A stretch of 64,000 nucleotides of DNA, from the NCBI RefSeq assembly GCF_004210295.1, contig NZ_SDAK01000001.1, forward strand, positions 186,001-250,000, written 5' to 3'. Position numbers and translations under genes: made by a program. Origin of the DNA: Lactococcus sp. S-13 (GTDB lineage Bacteria > Bacillota > Bacilli > Lactobacillales > Streptococcaceae). Below, piece after piece: positions 44,112 to 53,816 of the stretch. The stretch's first letter is position 1; every line of letters begins with the position of its first letter. Below the pieces are notes generated by a model. That model did no database searches. It was given only the letters and a program-made list of their open reading frames with translations, and was not told the origin of the DNA.

Positions 44112-44750
44112 TTGATCGTATTAGCAGGGACTATTGGGGCAGGAAAATCAAGTTTAGCAAAAGCTTTGGGAGAACATTTACAGACTGATGTTTTTTATGA
44201 AGCGGTAGATAATAATCCTGTTTTGGATCTTTATTATCAGGATCCGCAAAAATATGCCTTTTTATTGCAAATTTATTTTTTAAATAAGCGTTTTGAGTCG
44301 ATAAAACGGGCTTATCAGCAGGATAATAATGTATTAGACCGTTCGATTTTTGAAGATGAGCTTTTCTTGACTTTGAATTATAAAAATGGCAATGTGACCA
44401 AAACAGAGCTGGATATTTATAAGGAATTGCTCGACAATATGCTCGAAGAGTTGGAAGGAATGCCTAAAAAGCGGCCAGATTTGCTGGTTTATATCGATGT
44501 TTCTTTCGAAACGATGCTGACGCGAATCGCGCAACGGGGCCGTTCTTTTGAGCAAATTGAAACGCAAGCGGGCTTGAAAGCCTACTATCATCAAGTTCAT
44601 GGAGAATATCCGGAATGGTTTGAGCAGTATGATGTGTCACCAAAATTGCGAATTGATGGGGATGCGATTGATTTTGTCAATAATCCTCAGGATTTGCAGT
44701 TGGTGCTTGAGCAAATTGACGGGGCTTTGAAAAAGTTAGATTTGCTATAA
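44112..44750 (+). CDS. Deoxynucleoside kinase
   Basis: Phosphorylates deoxynucleosides (dA/dG type in lactic acid bacteria). P-loop LAGTIGAGKSSLAKAL, DRS motif in VLDRSIFEDELF and the lid RIAQRGRSFEQ are present. The frame is open from GTG 44082, but GGGGAGG at 44094-44100 points to initiation at TTG 44112 (or ATT 44109), giving the usual N-terminus and 212 residues. The start is uncertain. Confidence 0.88.
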   Translation: MIVLAGTIGAGKSSLAKALGEHLQTDVFYEAVDNNPVLDLYYQDPQKYAFLLQIYFLNKRFESIKRAYQQDNNVLDRSIFEDELFLTLNYKNGNVTKTELDIYKELLDNMLEELEGMPKKRPDLLVYIDVSFETMLTRIAQRGRSFEQIETQAGLKAYYHQVHGEYPEWFEQYDVSPKLRIDGDAIDFVNNPQDLQLVLEQIDGALKKLDLL

Positions 44751-44757
44751 AAAAGTG

Positions 44758-44789
44758 AAGAATTAGTAGAAATTACTGATTCTTTTTTG
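44758..44789 (+). terminator. Terminator after the deoxynucleoside kinase gene
   Basis: AAGAATTAGTA/TTACTGATTCTT hairpin with T run. Confidence 0.7.
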
Positions 44790-44793
44790 ACAT

Positions 44794-44902
44794 TTTTACT
44801 GACGTAAATCAAAAATACAATTACGTCAGCAAATTCTCTATGCTGTCGACGTTTACGTCAGCATTTTCTCTGATGGATTGACTTTCGTCAGTAAATTTTC
44901 TG
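44794..44902. repeat. Cluster of CTGACG repeat units before hom
   Basis: Three elements: TTTTACTGACGTAA...TTACGTCAGCAAA (arms 44796-44833), GACGTTTACGTCAGCATTTTCTCTG, and CTTTCGTCAGTAAATTTTCTG. They separate the kinase terminator from the hom promoter. Confidence 0.8.
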
Positions 44903-45020
44903 TTTATTTTGACTTTGGCAGTTATTTTTTTAGATAAAAATGTTATAATATTAAGAAAATAATTGATTATGCTTGTCAAATATAGACAACGAGATTTTTT
45001 TTAGGACAATGGGGGGCCAC

Positions 45021-46307
45021 ATGGCAATAAAAATAGCAATACTAGGATTTGGAACAGTTGGGACAGGCTTGCCTTTCTTGCTTTCAGAAAATAAGGAGAA
45101 ACTTGCAGCACTTTTGGGTGAAGAAATTGTGATTTCTAAAGTTTTGATGAGAAGTGAAGAAACGATTGAAGCGGCTCGCAAGGAAGGCTTCTCTTATGAT
45201 TTTGTCTTATCAGTTGATGATATTTTGGCAGATTCTGAGATTTCTATCGTGGTTGAACTCATGGGACGTCTGGAGCCAGCAAAAACTTATATTTCACAAG
45301 CTTTAGCAGCTGGAAAATCTGTCGTCACTGCCAACAAAGACTTGTTAGCGGTACATGGAAGTGAACTGCGCGAATTGGCCAAAAAACATCAAGTTGCTCT
45401 TTATTATGAGGCGGCCGTCGCTGGTGGCATACCAATCTTACGAACTTTGGCAAATTCATATTCATCAGATAAAATTAGCCACCTCTTGGGAATTGTCAAT
45501 GGTACAAGTAATTTTATGATGACAAAAATGAGCGAAGAAGGCTGGGCTTATGAAAAAGCACTGCAAAAAGCGCAAGAATTAGGCTATGCCGAGTCGGATC
45601 CAACTAATGACGTGGACGGGATTGATGCGAGTTACAAGTTGGCAATTTTAAGTGAATTTGCCTTCGGAATGACGCTTGCACCTACTGAAATCGCGTGTTC
45701 TGGTTTGCGAAGCATTCGAAGCACGGATGTCGAGATTGCTCGTCAGCTTGGTTATGTGTTGAAATTAACAGGAGAAATCCGCGAAGTTCAGTCAGGAATT
45801 TTTGCTGAAGTCAGCCCAACTTTCCTTCCTAAAAAGCATCCGCTCGCTGCCGTAAATGACGTGATGAATGCTGTATTTATTGAGTCGGTGGGGATTGGGT
45901 CTTCCATGTTTTACGGGCCAGGGGCAGGTCAAAAACCCACAGCGACAAGTGTTTTAGCTGATATTGTTCGGGTAGCTAAACGAATCCAAAATGGTACGCT
46001 TGGGAAAAATTTCAACGAGTATTCACGCCCGACTCAATTGGCAAATCCAGCCGATGTGATGAACAAATATTATTTTTCAGTCGAAACTCCGGATACCACA
46101 GGGCAATTTTTACGATTAGTCCAACTTTTCACAAGTGAAAATGTTTCGTTTGATCAAGTCTTGCAACAAAGAGGCGATGGTGAACGTGCTATTGTCGTCA
46201 TCATTTCTCACGAAATCAGTCGAACACAACTTGCGGCAGTGATTGAAAAATTACAGCAAGAAGCTGACTTTGACCTGCTTAACTACTTTAAAGTATTAGG
46301 AGAATAA
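45021..46307 (+). CDS. hom: Homoserine dehydrogenase
   Basis: Reduces aspartate semialdehyde to homoserine. NAD(P) site [40 protein letters not shown] and [22 protein letters not shown]; a C-terminal ACT domain ([17 protein letters not shown]). ATG 45021, with a GGGGG site, gives 428 residues. TATAAT at 44944-44949 is the likely -10. thrB follows after one base. Confidence 0.95.
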   Translation: MAIKIAILGFGTVGTGLPFLLSENKEKLAALLGEEIVISKVLMRSEETIEAARKEGFSYDFVLSVDDILADSEISIVVELMGRLEPAKTYISQALAAGKSVVTANKDLLAVHGSELRELAKKHQVALYYEAAVAGGIPILRTLANSYSSDKISHLLGIVNGTSNFMMTKMSEEGWAYEKALQKAQELGYAESDPTNDVDGIDASYKLAILSEFAFGMTLAPTEIACSGLRSIRSTDVEIARQLGYVLKLTGEIREVQSGIFAEVSPTFLPKKHPLAAVNDVMNAVFIESVGIGSSMFYGPGAGQKPTATSVLADIVRVAKRIQNGTLGKNFNEYSRPTQLANPADVMNKYYFSVETPDTTGQFLRLVQLFTSENVSFDQVLQQRGDGERAIVVIISHEISRTQLAAVIEKLQQEADFDLLNYFKVLGE

Positions 46308-46308
46308 G

Positions 46309-47199
46309 ATGAAAATAATCGTACCAGCCACCTCAGCAAATCTGGGTGCGGGCTTTGATTCTATTGGAATTGCGCTTAATTTATATCTCACCGTTGAAGT
46401 ACTTGAACGCCAAGATTTCTGGCAAATTGATCATAATTTGGGCTCAGAAATTGCGACAGACGAAAATAATCTCTTACTGACGACCTTGTTTGACGTTTTG
46501 TCAGCAAAAAAGACCGTTTTGTCAGCAAAATATCATTTAAAAATGACGTCAGCAATTCCTCTGGCGCGTGGATTAGGCTCATCTAGCTCAGTAATTGTCG
46601 CGGGTATTGAATTAGCCAATCAGTTAGCCGATTTGAAACTCAGCCCAACAGAAAAATTAGATTTAGCCTGCCAAATCGAGGGGCACCCTGATAACGTAGC
46701 ACCAGCGATTTTTGGAAATTTAGTCGTCGCAAGTACCGTTGATACTGTCACTAACACGATTAAAGCAGCATTTCCTAACTGTAAATTTTTAGCATTCGTT
46801 CCGCACCATGAGTTAAAAACCGTGGAAAGTCGCAAAGTTTTGCCGGAGGTGTTGCCCTACAAAGAAGCGGTGGCAGCAAGCGCCATCGCCAATGTCCTGA
46901 CGGCAAGCCTGTTGACAGGAGATTTAGAGACGGCAGGTCAAGTGTTGGAAACGGATCGTTTCCATGAGATTTATCGGGCCGCCTTGATTCCCGAATTAGC
47001 AATTTTGCGGGAAATTGGACATCAATTTGGCGCCTATGGCACTTATTTGAGCGGCGCTGGCCCAACGGTAATGCTCTTGTGTTCAGATGAAAAACGCCCC
47101 TTATTACTCGAAAAAATAAAAGCAACCCAGCTCAAGGGAGAAATTTATGCCCTCGAAATTGATACAAAAGGGCTCCGTGTCGAAAAAAATCTGCCTTAA
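46309..47199 (+). CDS. thrB: Homoserine kinase
   Basis: GHMP kinase that phosphorylates homoserine. [32 protein letters not shown] (ATP loop) and [12 protein letters not shown] are the three motifs. 296 residues. Before the ATP loop, residues about 56-82 ([18 protein letters not shown]...MTSA) derive from CTGACG-type repeats in frame, about ten residues more than expected here. Confidence 0.94.
   Translation: MKIIVPATSANLGAGFDSIGIALNLYLTVEVLERQDFWQIDHNLGSEIATDENNLLLTTLFDVLSAKKTVLSAKYHLKMTSAIPLARGLGSSSSVIVAGIELANQLADLKLSPTEKLDLACQIEGHPDNVAPAIFGNLVVASTVDTVTNTIKAAFPNCKFLAFVPHHELKTVESRKVLPEVLPYKEAVAASAIANVLTASLLTGDLETAGQVLETDRFHEIYRAALIPELAILREIGHQFGAYGTYLSGAGPTVMLLCSDEKRPLLLEKIKATQLKGEIYALEIDTKGLRVEKNLP
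46473..46555. repeat. In-frame repeat insertion inside thrB
   Basis: TTACTGACGACC, GACGTTTTGTCAGCAAAAAA, GACCGTTTTGTCAGCAAAAT and GACGTCAGCAA follow one another; two are direct repeats of GACNGTTTTGTCAGCAAAA, 22 bases apart. Confidence 0.7.
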
Positions 47200-47212
47200 A
47201 AGGAGATTTTTT

Positions 47213-47459
47213 TTGATTATTTGCTATATAAAATGATATAATCATTAAAGGAAAAAAGAATGAGAAGTAGTTCACTAACTTTCTACATCCTTGATATTTC
47301 TGAGGTTTCATCACGTATTTTATAGAAAATTAGAATTAACTGCCAAGTTAATCAAGGCTATTTCATAAAATGTGAACAAAATGAGAAAAATCTCCAGAAA
47401 CCGTCTGTCGCCCATTGTCTGCTTTTTGAAAGCAAAAGTAAAAAACGAAGGAAATGAAA
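47213..47459 (+). promoter_or_regulatory. Promoter and long structured leader of the ECF S-component gene
   Basis: TTGATT (47213-47218) and the extended -10 TGATATAAT (47234-47242) give a leader of about 210 bases. It can form CCTTGAT (47289)/ATCAAGG (47351), the nested hairpin TTAACT-GCCA-AGTTAA (47336-47351), and TGCTTT-TTG-AAAGCA (47420-47434). Such a leader before a vitamin transporter suggests a riboswitch, but I match no known class. Confidence 0.45.
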
Positions 47460-48059
47460 ATGACCCGAACAAGAAAAGCAAAAGTCAGAAATTTAATTAT
47501 TGCTGCTATGCTGACCGCCTTAGGAATCTTGATTCCTGTAATGATGCCTGCAAAAATTATCATTGGTCCCGCCTCATTTACGCTAGCCTCCCATGTTCCT
47601 GTCATGGCAGCGATGTTCTTTAGTCCTGTTATGGCTGCGTTTGTCGCTATTGGAACGACGATTGGCTTTATGATTAGTATCCCTGTCCCAACAATTTGGT
47701 TGCGCGCGCTCATGCACCTTCCTGTTATGACAGTTGGTGCTTTGGTTTTAAAGAAATATCCTGAGTTGGTTCACCAAAAAGTTAAAATTCAAATTTTCAA
47801 TCTTATTTTAGGTATTTTTCATGCTGGTTTAGAAACCTTGGTGGTTTATGTCTTCTACTCACTCGGATTTGCACAAATTGATCAGCACGCGCTCTTTAAC
47901 TTCTTACTTTTGATTAGTTTTGGCGGTCTGATTCACAGCATGATTGACTTTAATCTCTCCCTTGGACTTTGCAGTGTATTGAGTAAAGCCTTCTCAATTG
48001 ATATTTTTGAACGAGCAAAATCTTTTTTGATTAGAGAAAAAGCAGAAGTAGAAATTTAA
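47460..48059 (+). CDS. ECF transporter S component, niacin type (NiaX-like)
   Basis: Membrane protein of about 199 residues with six hydrophobic segments, including GPASFTLASHVPVMAAMFFSPVMAAFVAIG and WLRALMHLPVMTVGALVLKK. The layout and the basic N-terminus (MTRTRKAKVRNLI) fit substrate-binding subunits of energy-coupling factor transporters; the SFTLASHVP region resembles the niacin transporter NiaX. Substrate is inferred. ATG 47460 follows GAAGGAA; ATG 47454 is also possible. Confidence 0.65.
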   Translation: MTRTRKAKVRNLIIAAMLTALGILIPVMMPAKIIIGPASFTLASHVPVMAAMFFSPVMAAFVAIGTTIGFMISIPVPTIWLRALMHLPVMTVGALVLKKYPELVHQKVKIQIFNLILGIFHAGLETLVVYVFYSLGFAQIDQHALFNFLLLISFGGLIHSMIDFNLSLGLCSVLSKAFSIDIFERAKSFLIREKAEVEI

Positions 48060-48065
48060 AAAAAT

Positions 48066-48095
48066 AAAAGCCGACATTTTCAGTCTGGCTTTTTA
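48066..48095 (+). terminator. Terminator after the ECF S-component gene
   Basis: AAAAGCCgAC/GTctGGCTTTTT hairpin with T run. Confidence 0.7.
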
Positions 48096-48137
48096 GGTTA
48101 TAAAAATGAATAAATGTGAAAAAAATAAGCTGTTTTC

Positions 48138-48146
48138 TGATATAAT
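48138..48146 (+). promoter_or_regulatory. Extended -10 directly before murB (leaderless candidate)
   Basis: TGATATAAT ends seven bases before the murB ATG at 48154, as at 23624-23640. No ribosome site is present. Confidence 0.6.
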
Positions 48147-48153
48147 ATTAACT

Positions 48154-49053
48154 ATGTTAAAAGAAATAGACCTTGAAAATATTCCAGATTTGCTTGTCAA
48201 ATTTGATGAACCTTTATCCAATTACACTTACACCAAAGTTGGTGGTCCAGCTGATATCTTAGCATTCCCGAAAACGGTAGAGGCACTTGTGGCCTTGAGC
48301 GAAGCGGCTAAAAAGACGCAGACAGCAGTGACGGTGTTGGGCAACGCTTCGAATTTGATTGTTCGCGACGGTGGAATACGTGGCTTGGTTATTTTGCTTG
48401 AAAAGCTAGACACTGTCAAAGTTGCAGGGTACACAATTGAAGCCCAAGCAGGTGCGAAATTAAAAGATGTCACACAGGTGGCCCAAGCAAATGCATTGAC
48501 TGGCTTCGAATTTGCTTGCGGTATCCCGGGGTCAATCGGAGGTGCTGTCTTCATGAATGCAGGCGCCTATGGCGGCGAAATTGCTCAAGTTTTAGTCAGC
48601 TGTAAAGTAATGGACAGTAACGGAAAGATCTCTGTACTGACAGCCAGCGAAATGCAATTTGGTTACCGGCACTCAGCCATTCGGGATAAAAATTTAGTCG
48701 TTATCTCCGCAAAATTTGAACTTCAAGCGGGAGATCCTACTCAAATTCAAAATGAAATGAATCGATTGAATTTTTTACGAGAAAGCAAGCAACCACTTGA
48801 ATATCCAAGTTGTGGCTCTGTTTTCAAACGGCCAGAAGGTCATTTCGCTGGACAATTGATTCAGGAAGCTCACTTGCAAGGTGTGCGGATCGGCGGCGTT
48901 GAAGTCAGCAAAAAACACGCTGGTTTCATGGTTAATGTTGCAAACGGAACAGCGACCGACTACGAAGCGCTCATTGCTCATGTGATTAAAGAAGTTGAGC
49001 AGCAGACTCAGATTACTCTAGAACCAGAAGTTCGAATTATTGGAGAAAAATAA
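48154..49053 (+). CDS. murB: UDP-N-acetylenolpyruvoylglucosamine reductase
   Basis: FAD enzyme making UDP-MurNAc for peptidoglycan. [53 protein letters not shown] and [10 protein letters not shown], with the catalytic serine in CGSVFKR. ATG 48154 gives 299 residues, the family length; upstream ATG 48106 would run over the promoter. potABCD follows, as in streptococci. Confidence 0.95.
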   Translation: MLKEIDLENIPDLLVKFDEPLSNYTYTKVGGPADILAFPKTVEALVALSEAAKKTQTAVTVLGNASNLIVRDGGIRGLVILLEKLDTVKVAGYTIEAQAGAKLKDVTQVAQANALTGFEFACGIPGSIGGAVFMNAGAYGGEIAQVLVSCKVMDSNGKISVLTASEMQFGYRHSAIRDKNLVVISAKFELQAGDPTQIQNEMNRLNFLRESKQPLEYPSCGSVFKRPEGHFAGQLIQEAHLQGVRIGGVEVSKKHAGFMVNVANGTATDYEALIAHVIKEVEQQTQITLEPEVRIIGEK

Positions 49054-49059
49054 AAGAAA

Positions 49060-49275
49060 TTTTACTGACGAATCAATTTTTCAACTTGAAATATTCACTA
49101 ATTTAAGCTATAATTAGTTTTGTTCTGTGCAAACAGAAGATTTGACCGCTCAATTTGTTTCCGTTTTACTGACGGAAATAAAAAAGCCAGAGAAAATACT
49201 GACGAAATCTCGTCAGACAGAAAAAATGCTGACGAAAAAAGTTTTTAAAGTTTCGTCAGTAAAATCTCTTTCGCT
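49060..49275. repeat. Cluster of CTGACG repeats between murB and potA
   Basis: TTTTACTGACGAATC, TTTTACTGACGGAAAT, AGAGAAAATACTGACGAAATCTCGTCAG, AGAAAAAATGCTGACGAAAA and TTTCGTCAGTAAAATCTC occur in about 200 bases. Confidence 0.85.
49086..49114 (+). promoter_or_regulatory. Strong promoter downstream of murB
   Basis: TTGAAA (49086-49091) and TATAAT (49109-49114) with a 17-base spacer; predicted start near 49121. Confidence 0.65.
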
Positions 49276-49369
49276 GATGCAAAAAATTGAGCCAAGGCCA
49301 GACGGACAGCCGGGTCAAAAGCCGAAATTGGCGACTTTCGTTGCCTTATTGATTAGCTCGCACTTGTGA
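49127..49369 (+). CDS. Possible 80-residue repeat-built ORF or leader peptide
   Basis: GTG 49127 lies about six bases after the predicted transcript start, without a ribosome site, and the frame stays open for 80 codons through four repeat blocks (VLLTEIKKPEKILTKSRQTEKMLTKK). It ends in KPKLATFVALLISSHL, a hydrophobic tail. Codon use is not convincing. It could be a decayed gene, a leader peptide or a non-coding RNA. Low confidence. Confidence 0.25.
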   Translation: MQTEDLTAQFVSVLLTEIKKPEKILTKSRQTEKMLTKKVFKVSSVKSLSLMQKIEPRPDGQPGQKPKLATFVALLISSHL

Positions 49370-49524
49370 GTTATGGGGGTTCTCATTGAACAACCCCACC
49401 CAAGAAAAACACGCTTTGGCGCATCAATAAGAGTATTAAAAGTTCTTCTGCTGTATAGACTCTGCACTCGATTTTTTTAATTTTTTGAGCTTTAATTGAG
49501 AAATCGAAACTAAAATTGATGATG
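49370..49524 (+). other. Non-coding gap before potA
   Basis: The sequence holds the hairpin GGGGTT-N10-AACCCC at 49386-49407 and a T-rich stretch ending near 49485. The CTGTGCA and TGCAC/CTTCTG segments at both ends of 49121-49475 could pair, so an RNA of about 350 bases is possible. No tmRNA or 6S signature is seen. Confidence 0.3.
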
Positions 49525-49551
49525 AAACCAAGCGATTCAGCTTGGTTTTTT
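49525..49551 (+). terminator. Terminator before the pot operon
   Basis: AAACCAAGC/GCTTGGTTT hairpin with T run, separating the repeat-rich transcript from potABCD. Confidence 0.8.
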
Positions 49552-49610
49552 GTATGTTTTATATAACGTTTTTGAAAACCAGGGCTAGACTGAAATAAAT
49601 TGAAGGATTG

Positions 49611-50909
49611 ATGACTAAAATGCCAAAAACAATTATTGAATTTAAAAATGTCAGCAAAACCTATGCTGATACCGATACCACTGTGCTTAAGGACATTTCC
49701 TTTGAACTTGAAGAAGGAAAATTCTACACCTTGCTTGGGGCGTCAGGATCAGGAAAATCAACGATTTTGAACATCATTGCTGGCTTGCTGGATGCAACAA
49801 CAGGCGATGTCATCCTTGATAATAAGCGCATCAACGACCTTCCCGCCAACAAGCGTGACGTTCACACAATATTCCAATCTTACGCTCTTTTTCCTAACAT
49901 GAACGTTTTTGATAACGTCGCCTTTGCCCTCAAAATCAAAGGAGTTCCCAAAGACGAAATCGCGCAACGTGTGTCTGAGAGTCTAAAACTTGTCCAACTT
50001 GCCGGCTACGAAAAACGCTCCATCGCCAAATTATCTGGTGGACAAAAACAAAGGGTTGCCATTGCTCGCGCCATTATTGACCGTCCCAAAGTACTCCTCC
50101 TTGATGAATCCCTGTCTGCTTTAGACATGAAACTCCGCAAAGAAATGCAATATGAATTGCGTGAACTCCAGCAAAGTTTGGGCATTACTTTTATTTTTGT
50201 CACCCACGACCAAGAAGAAGCATTAGCCATGAGTGACTGGATTTTCATCATGAACGAAGGTGAAATCGTCCAATCGGGGACACCAACAGACATTTATGAC
50301 GAACCAATCAATCATTTTGTTGCTGATTTTATCGGAGAATCAAATATTCTGAACGGAACGATGATTAAAGACTACTTGGTAGAATTTAACGGTCAAGAAT
50401 TCGAAGCAGTCGATGGAGGGATGCGCAAAAACGAACCTATTGAAGTTGTCATTCGTCCAGAAGACATCTGGTTTACCCTCCCTGATGAAGGCAAGTTCAA
50501 CGTTAAAGTAGACACCCAACTTTTCCGTGGCGTCCATTACGAAATCGTAGCCTATGACGAATTCAATAATGAGTGGCTCATTCATTCCACCCATAAAGCC
50601 ATCGTGGGTGAAACCGTTGGCGTTGACTTTGATCCAGAAGCCATTCACATCATGCGCTTGCACGAAACCGAAGAAGAATTTGACGCCCGCATCGAAGAAT
50701 ACGTCGAAGAAGAAGAACAAACAATTGGACTCGCTAACGCTGTCGAAGAAGAAAATGCCGAAGAAGAAGCCGCCATTCAGGAAGCCGTCAAAGAAGCCCT
50801 TGAAAATACAATGGAGCTAACAGAACTTGCCGAAACGGTCAACGAAATCCTCCAAAAACAAGAACAAGAGGCCGCTCAAACGGATGAAAATGGGGAGGAC
50901 AAAGCGTGA
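49611..50909 (+). CDS. potA: Spermidine/putrescine ABC transporter ATP-binding protein
   Basis: ATPase of the polyamine importer. Walker [14 protein letters not shown], signature [16 protein letters not shown], Walker [13 protein letters not shown], and a C-terminal TOBE domain to about residue 360. Beyond this a very acidic, predicted coiled tail of about 70 residues ([12 protein letters not shown]... [20 protein letters not shown]) extends the protein to 432. Starts at 49611 or 49620 are both possible after GAAGGA. potB overlaps by 4 bases. Confidence 0.93.
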   Translation: MTKMPKTIIEFKNVSKTYADTDTTVLKDISFELEEGKFYTLLGASGSGKSTILNIIAGLLDATTGDVILDNKRINDLPANKRDVHTIFQSYALFPNMNVFDNVAFALKIKGVPKDEIAQRVSESLKLVQLAGYEKRSIAKLSGGQKQRVAIARAIIDRPKVLLLDESLSALDMKLRKEMQYELRELQQSLGITFIFVTHDQEEALAMSDWIFIMNEGEIVQSGTPTDIYDEPINHFVADFIGESNILNGTMIKDYLVEFNGQEFEAVDGGMRKNEPIEVVIRPEDIWFTLPDEGKFNVKVDTQLFRGVHYEIVAYDEFNNEWLIHSTHKAIVGETVGVDFDPEAIHIMRLHETEEEFDARIEEYVEEEEQTIGLANAVEEENAEEEAAIQEAVKEALENTMELTELAETVNEILQKQEQEAAQTDENGEDKA

Positions 50910-51694
50910 CCAAGAGAATTTATTCTGTCCCTTATTTTCTTTGGATTGTCTTTTTTGTCCTCGTTCCACTAGGGATGCTCCTATGGGAATCATTTTTTGA
51001 TTTGAACGGACATTTTACCTTCGATAACTATATTGCTTATTTTTCTAGCGGCACTTATCTATTGATGACATGGAACTCTGTTCTTTATGCACTGATTATC
51101 ACCGTAGCAACCCTTGTGATTTCCTATCCTGTTGCCTTTGTATTGACCAAGCTCAAGATGAAACAATTTTGGCTTATGCTCATTATTTTGCCGACTTGGG
51201 TTAATCTTCTGCTTAAGGCCTACGCTTTTATCGGTATTTTTGGTAAATATGGATCAGTCAACAACTTTTTGCAATTTTTAGGACTTGGCCGCACACAGAT
51301 TCTCTTTACAGACGCCAGTTTTATTCTAGTTGCTAGTTATATTTCGATTCCTTTCATGGTTCTACCCATCTTTAATGCCCTCAATGATTTAGATGATAAC
51401 CTTGTGAGTGCGAGTATGGATCTTGGTGCCTCACGTTTTCAAACCTTCACTCAAGTTATTTGGCCGCTATCGCTCAATGGTGTACGTGCCGGAGTTCAAG
51501 CCGTCTTCATTCCGAGCCTCTCGCTCTTTATGTTGACCCGCTTGATTGGTGGAAATAAAGTCATCACACTCGGCACCGCCGTGGAAGAACATTTCCTGAC
51601 CACACAAAACTGGGGAATGGGTTCAACCATTGCCGTAGTGCTGGTTGTTGCCATGCTTGTTGTTATGCGACTAACCAAAGAAAGGAGAGATTAG
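50906..51694 (+). CDS. potB: Spermidine/putrescine ABC transporter permease PotB
   Basis: Inner permease subunit with six membrane segments. The EAA loop ([29 protein letters not shown]) contacts PotA. 262 residues. The ATGA overlap with potA and a preceding GGGGAGG show coupled translation. Confidence 0.93.
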   Translation: MTKRIYSVPYFLWIVFFVLVPLGMLLWESFFDLNGHFTFDNYIAYFSSGTYLLMTWNSVLYALIITVATLVISYPVAFVLTKLKMKQFWLMLIILPTWVNLLLKAYAFIGIFGKYGSVNNFLQFLGLGRTQILFTDASFILVASYISIPFMVLPIFNALNDLDDNLVSASMDLGASRFQTFTQVIWPLSLNGVRAGVQAVFIPSLSLFMLTRLIGGNKVITLGTAVEEHFLTTQNWGMGSTIAVVLVVAMLVVMRLTKERRD

Positions 51695-51696
51695 AC

Positions 51697-52494
51697 ATGA
51701 AAAAAAATACATTAGGAAAAGCGTACCTCACTTTTGTGTTGATTCTTTTATATGCCCCAATCTTTTACCTGATTTTTTACGCCTTTAACGCGGGCGGGGA
51801 TATGAGCAAATTTACAGGCTTTACCTTGGAAAATTTTCAAACTTTATTTGCTGACAGCCGCTTAATCTTGATTGTTGTTCAAACCTTCTTCCTTGCTTTT
51901 TTAAGTTCTCTACTAGCGACAGTGATCGGAACAATTGGTGCAATCTATCTGGTCAAACTCAAAGGACGTAAAAAAGAAACCCTCCTAGGATTAAACAATG
52001 TTCTCATCGTTTCTCCTGACGTTGTCATTGGGGCATCATTTTTGATTCTCTTTACCCTGATTGGAATGCAACTTGGATTTCTTTCTGTGCTCCTTAGCCA
52101 CATCGCCTTCTCAATTCCGATAGTGGTTTTGATGGTCATGCCTTTATATCAAGAAATGGATAAATCATTGATTGATGCAGCCAATGATTTGGGAGCAACA
52201 CCGGCACAAACCATGCGTGAAATCATTTTGCCCTACCTAACACCAGGGATTATCGCCGGTTTCTTTATGGCCTTCACCTATTCACTTGATGATTTTGCAG
52301 TAACCTTCTTTGTTACCGGAAATGACTTTACAACAATATCTGTAGAAATCTATTCACGCGCCCGTGCTGGAATTTCTTTAGAAATCAACGCACTCTCGGC
52401 TCTAGTCTTTCTCTTTTCAATTTTCCTTGTAATAGGTTATTATTATATTATGAGAGATTCAGATACCGTCGGCAAATCTTCAACCTTAACTTAG
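51697..52494 (+). CDS. potC: Spermidine/putrescine ABC transporter permease PotC
   Basis: Second permease subunit, six membrane segments, EAA loop DKSLIDAANDLGATPAQTMREIILP. 265 residues. AAAGGAGAG stands before the ATG, two bases after the potB stop. Confidence 0.93.
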   Translation: MKKNTLGKAYLTFVLILLYAPIFYLIFYAFNAGGDMSKFTGFTLENFQTLFADSRLILIVVQTFFLAFLSSLLATVIGTIGAIYLVKLKGRKKETLLGLNNVLIVSPDVVIGASFLILFTLIGMQLGFLSVLLSHIAFSIPIVVLMVMPLYQEMDKSLIDAANDLGATPAQTMREIILPYLTPGIIAGFFMAFTYSLDDFAVTFFVTGNDFTTISVEIYSRARAGISLEINALSALVFLFSIFLVIGYYYIMRDSDTVGKSSTLT

Positions 52495-52515
52495 AAAAAT
52501 GACGAAGGGAGAAAA

Positions 52516-53583
52516 ATGAAAAAATTACTCTATTTTCTTGTCGGAATCCTGACAATTATAGTTTTACTCGGTTTTACAGCTAATCGGATGAAAGCCGCTG
52601 ACGGTGTAAAAACGGCAAATAACAGCCTGACCATTTTCAACTGGGGTGAGTATATTGATCCCGCCTTGATTACAAAGTTTCAGAAAGAAACAGGCTACAA
52701 AGTTAATTATATGACTTTTGACTCCAATGAAGCCATGTATTCCAAAGTAAAGCAAGGTGGAACATCCTATGACATCGTTGTTCCTTCAGATTATATGATT
52801 GAGAAAATGGCGCAAGAAGGGCTACTCATGAAACTTGATCATACTAAAATCAAAGGCTTGGAAGATGATGACCCCAAATTACTTAATCCAGCATTTGACC
52901 AAGGTAACCACTATTCAGTCCCTTACTTCTGGGGAACATTGGGTATCGTTTATAATGCTAAAATCGTCAAAAATCCACCAAAAACTTGGAACGATATTTG
53001 GTCACCAACTTATAAAAATTCAATTTTGTTGACGGATAGCGTCCGTGACGTGATGGCAATGGTTCTGAGCAAACATGGCTATTCACTCAATACCACAAAT
53101 CGTGCCGAACTTGACACAGCTTATCAAAACTTGCTCAAACTAACACCCAATGTAAAAGCAATCCTAGGTGATGAAATCATGAATTATATGATAAACAACG
53201 AGACGCCATTAGCCGTTGTTTATAGTGGACAAGCTGCAGAAATGACCGCAGAAAATGAAAATTTACATTATGTGATTCCAGAGCGGACAAACATTTGGTA
53301 CGATAACCTTGCCATTCCCAAATCTGCTAAAAATGTAAAAGCAGCCTATGCTTTCATCAATTTCATGCAAAAACCACAAAATGCTGCACAAAACGCAGAG
53401 TGGGTTGGCTATTCTACGCCTAATACCAAAGGGAAAGCTCTCTTGCCTAAGAGCATTCGAGAAGACAAATCCTTCTATCCTACCGAGTCTGTTATCAAAG
53501 ACGACGAAGCATATAAAAATCTGACACCTTACTGGACAGGGGTCTATAATGATCTCTATCTTGAATTTAAGATGAATAAATAA
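52516..53583 (+). CDS. potD: Spermidine/putrescine-binding protein PotD
   Basis: Extracellular polyamine receptor. An N-terminal hydrophobic segment (LLYFLVGILTIIVLLGF) and polar linker precede the binding domain LTIFNWGEYIDPALITKFQKETG. Acidic and aromatic residues such as YDIVVPSDYM and PYFWGTLGIVYN fit polyamine binding. No lipobox cysteine is present, so it is either anchored by an uncleaved segment or secreted. 355 residues, last gene of the operon. Confidence 0.93.
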   Translation: MKKLLYFLVGILTIIVLLGFTANRMKAADGVKTANNSLTIFNWGEYIDPALITKFQKETGYKVNYMTFDSNEAMYSKVKQGGTSYDIVVPSDYMIEKMAQEGLLMKLDHTKIKGLEDDDPKLLNPAFDQGNHYSVPYFWGTLGIVYNAKIVKNPPKTWNDIWSPTYKNSILLTDSVRDVMAMVLSKHGYSLNTTNRAELDTAYQNLLKLTPNVKAILGDEIMNYMINNETPLAVVYSGQAAEMTAENENLHYVIPERTNIWYDNLAIPKSAKNVKAAYAFINFMQKPQNAAQNAEWVGYSTPNTKGKALLPKSIREDKSFYPTESVIKDDEAYKNLTPYWTGVYNDLYLEFKMNK

Positions 53584-53617
53584 AAAGAGCGTTTAATCCC
53601 TGTGGTTAAGCTCTTTT
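53582..53617 (+). terminator. Terminator of the pot operon
   Basis: AAAAAGAGC/GCTCTTTTT with inner TTTAATCC/GGTTAA pairing. Confidence 0.8.
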
Positions 53618-53816
53618 TAATTTCTATGTGCCAAATTTTAAATTTTTATTTATCCTATTAAGTATATTTTCTACTTTCTCCAGCTGTTTTAAAACTTAAG
53701 GAAATAAAGGAGGTTTTTTATTCAATTTTAATTCAAAGCTTAGAGATCATTTTATCATTGTCCTTTTACAAAGTTTGGTATAATTAAAATACAAATAAAA
53801 AGGAGAAGTAAAGTCA

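Noticed and set aside
49121-49475. tmRNA or 6S RNA
   Set aside because: No alanine tRNA-like ends, no CCA-type 3' end, no tag-peptide sequence, and the repeats fill much of the length.
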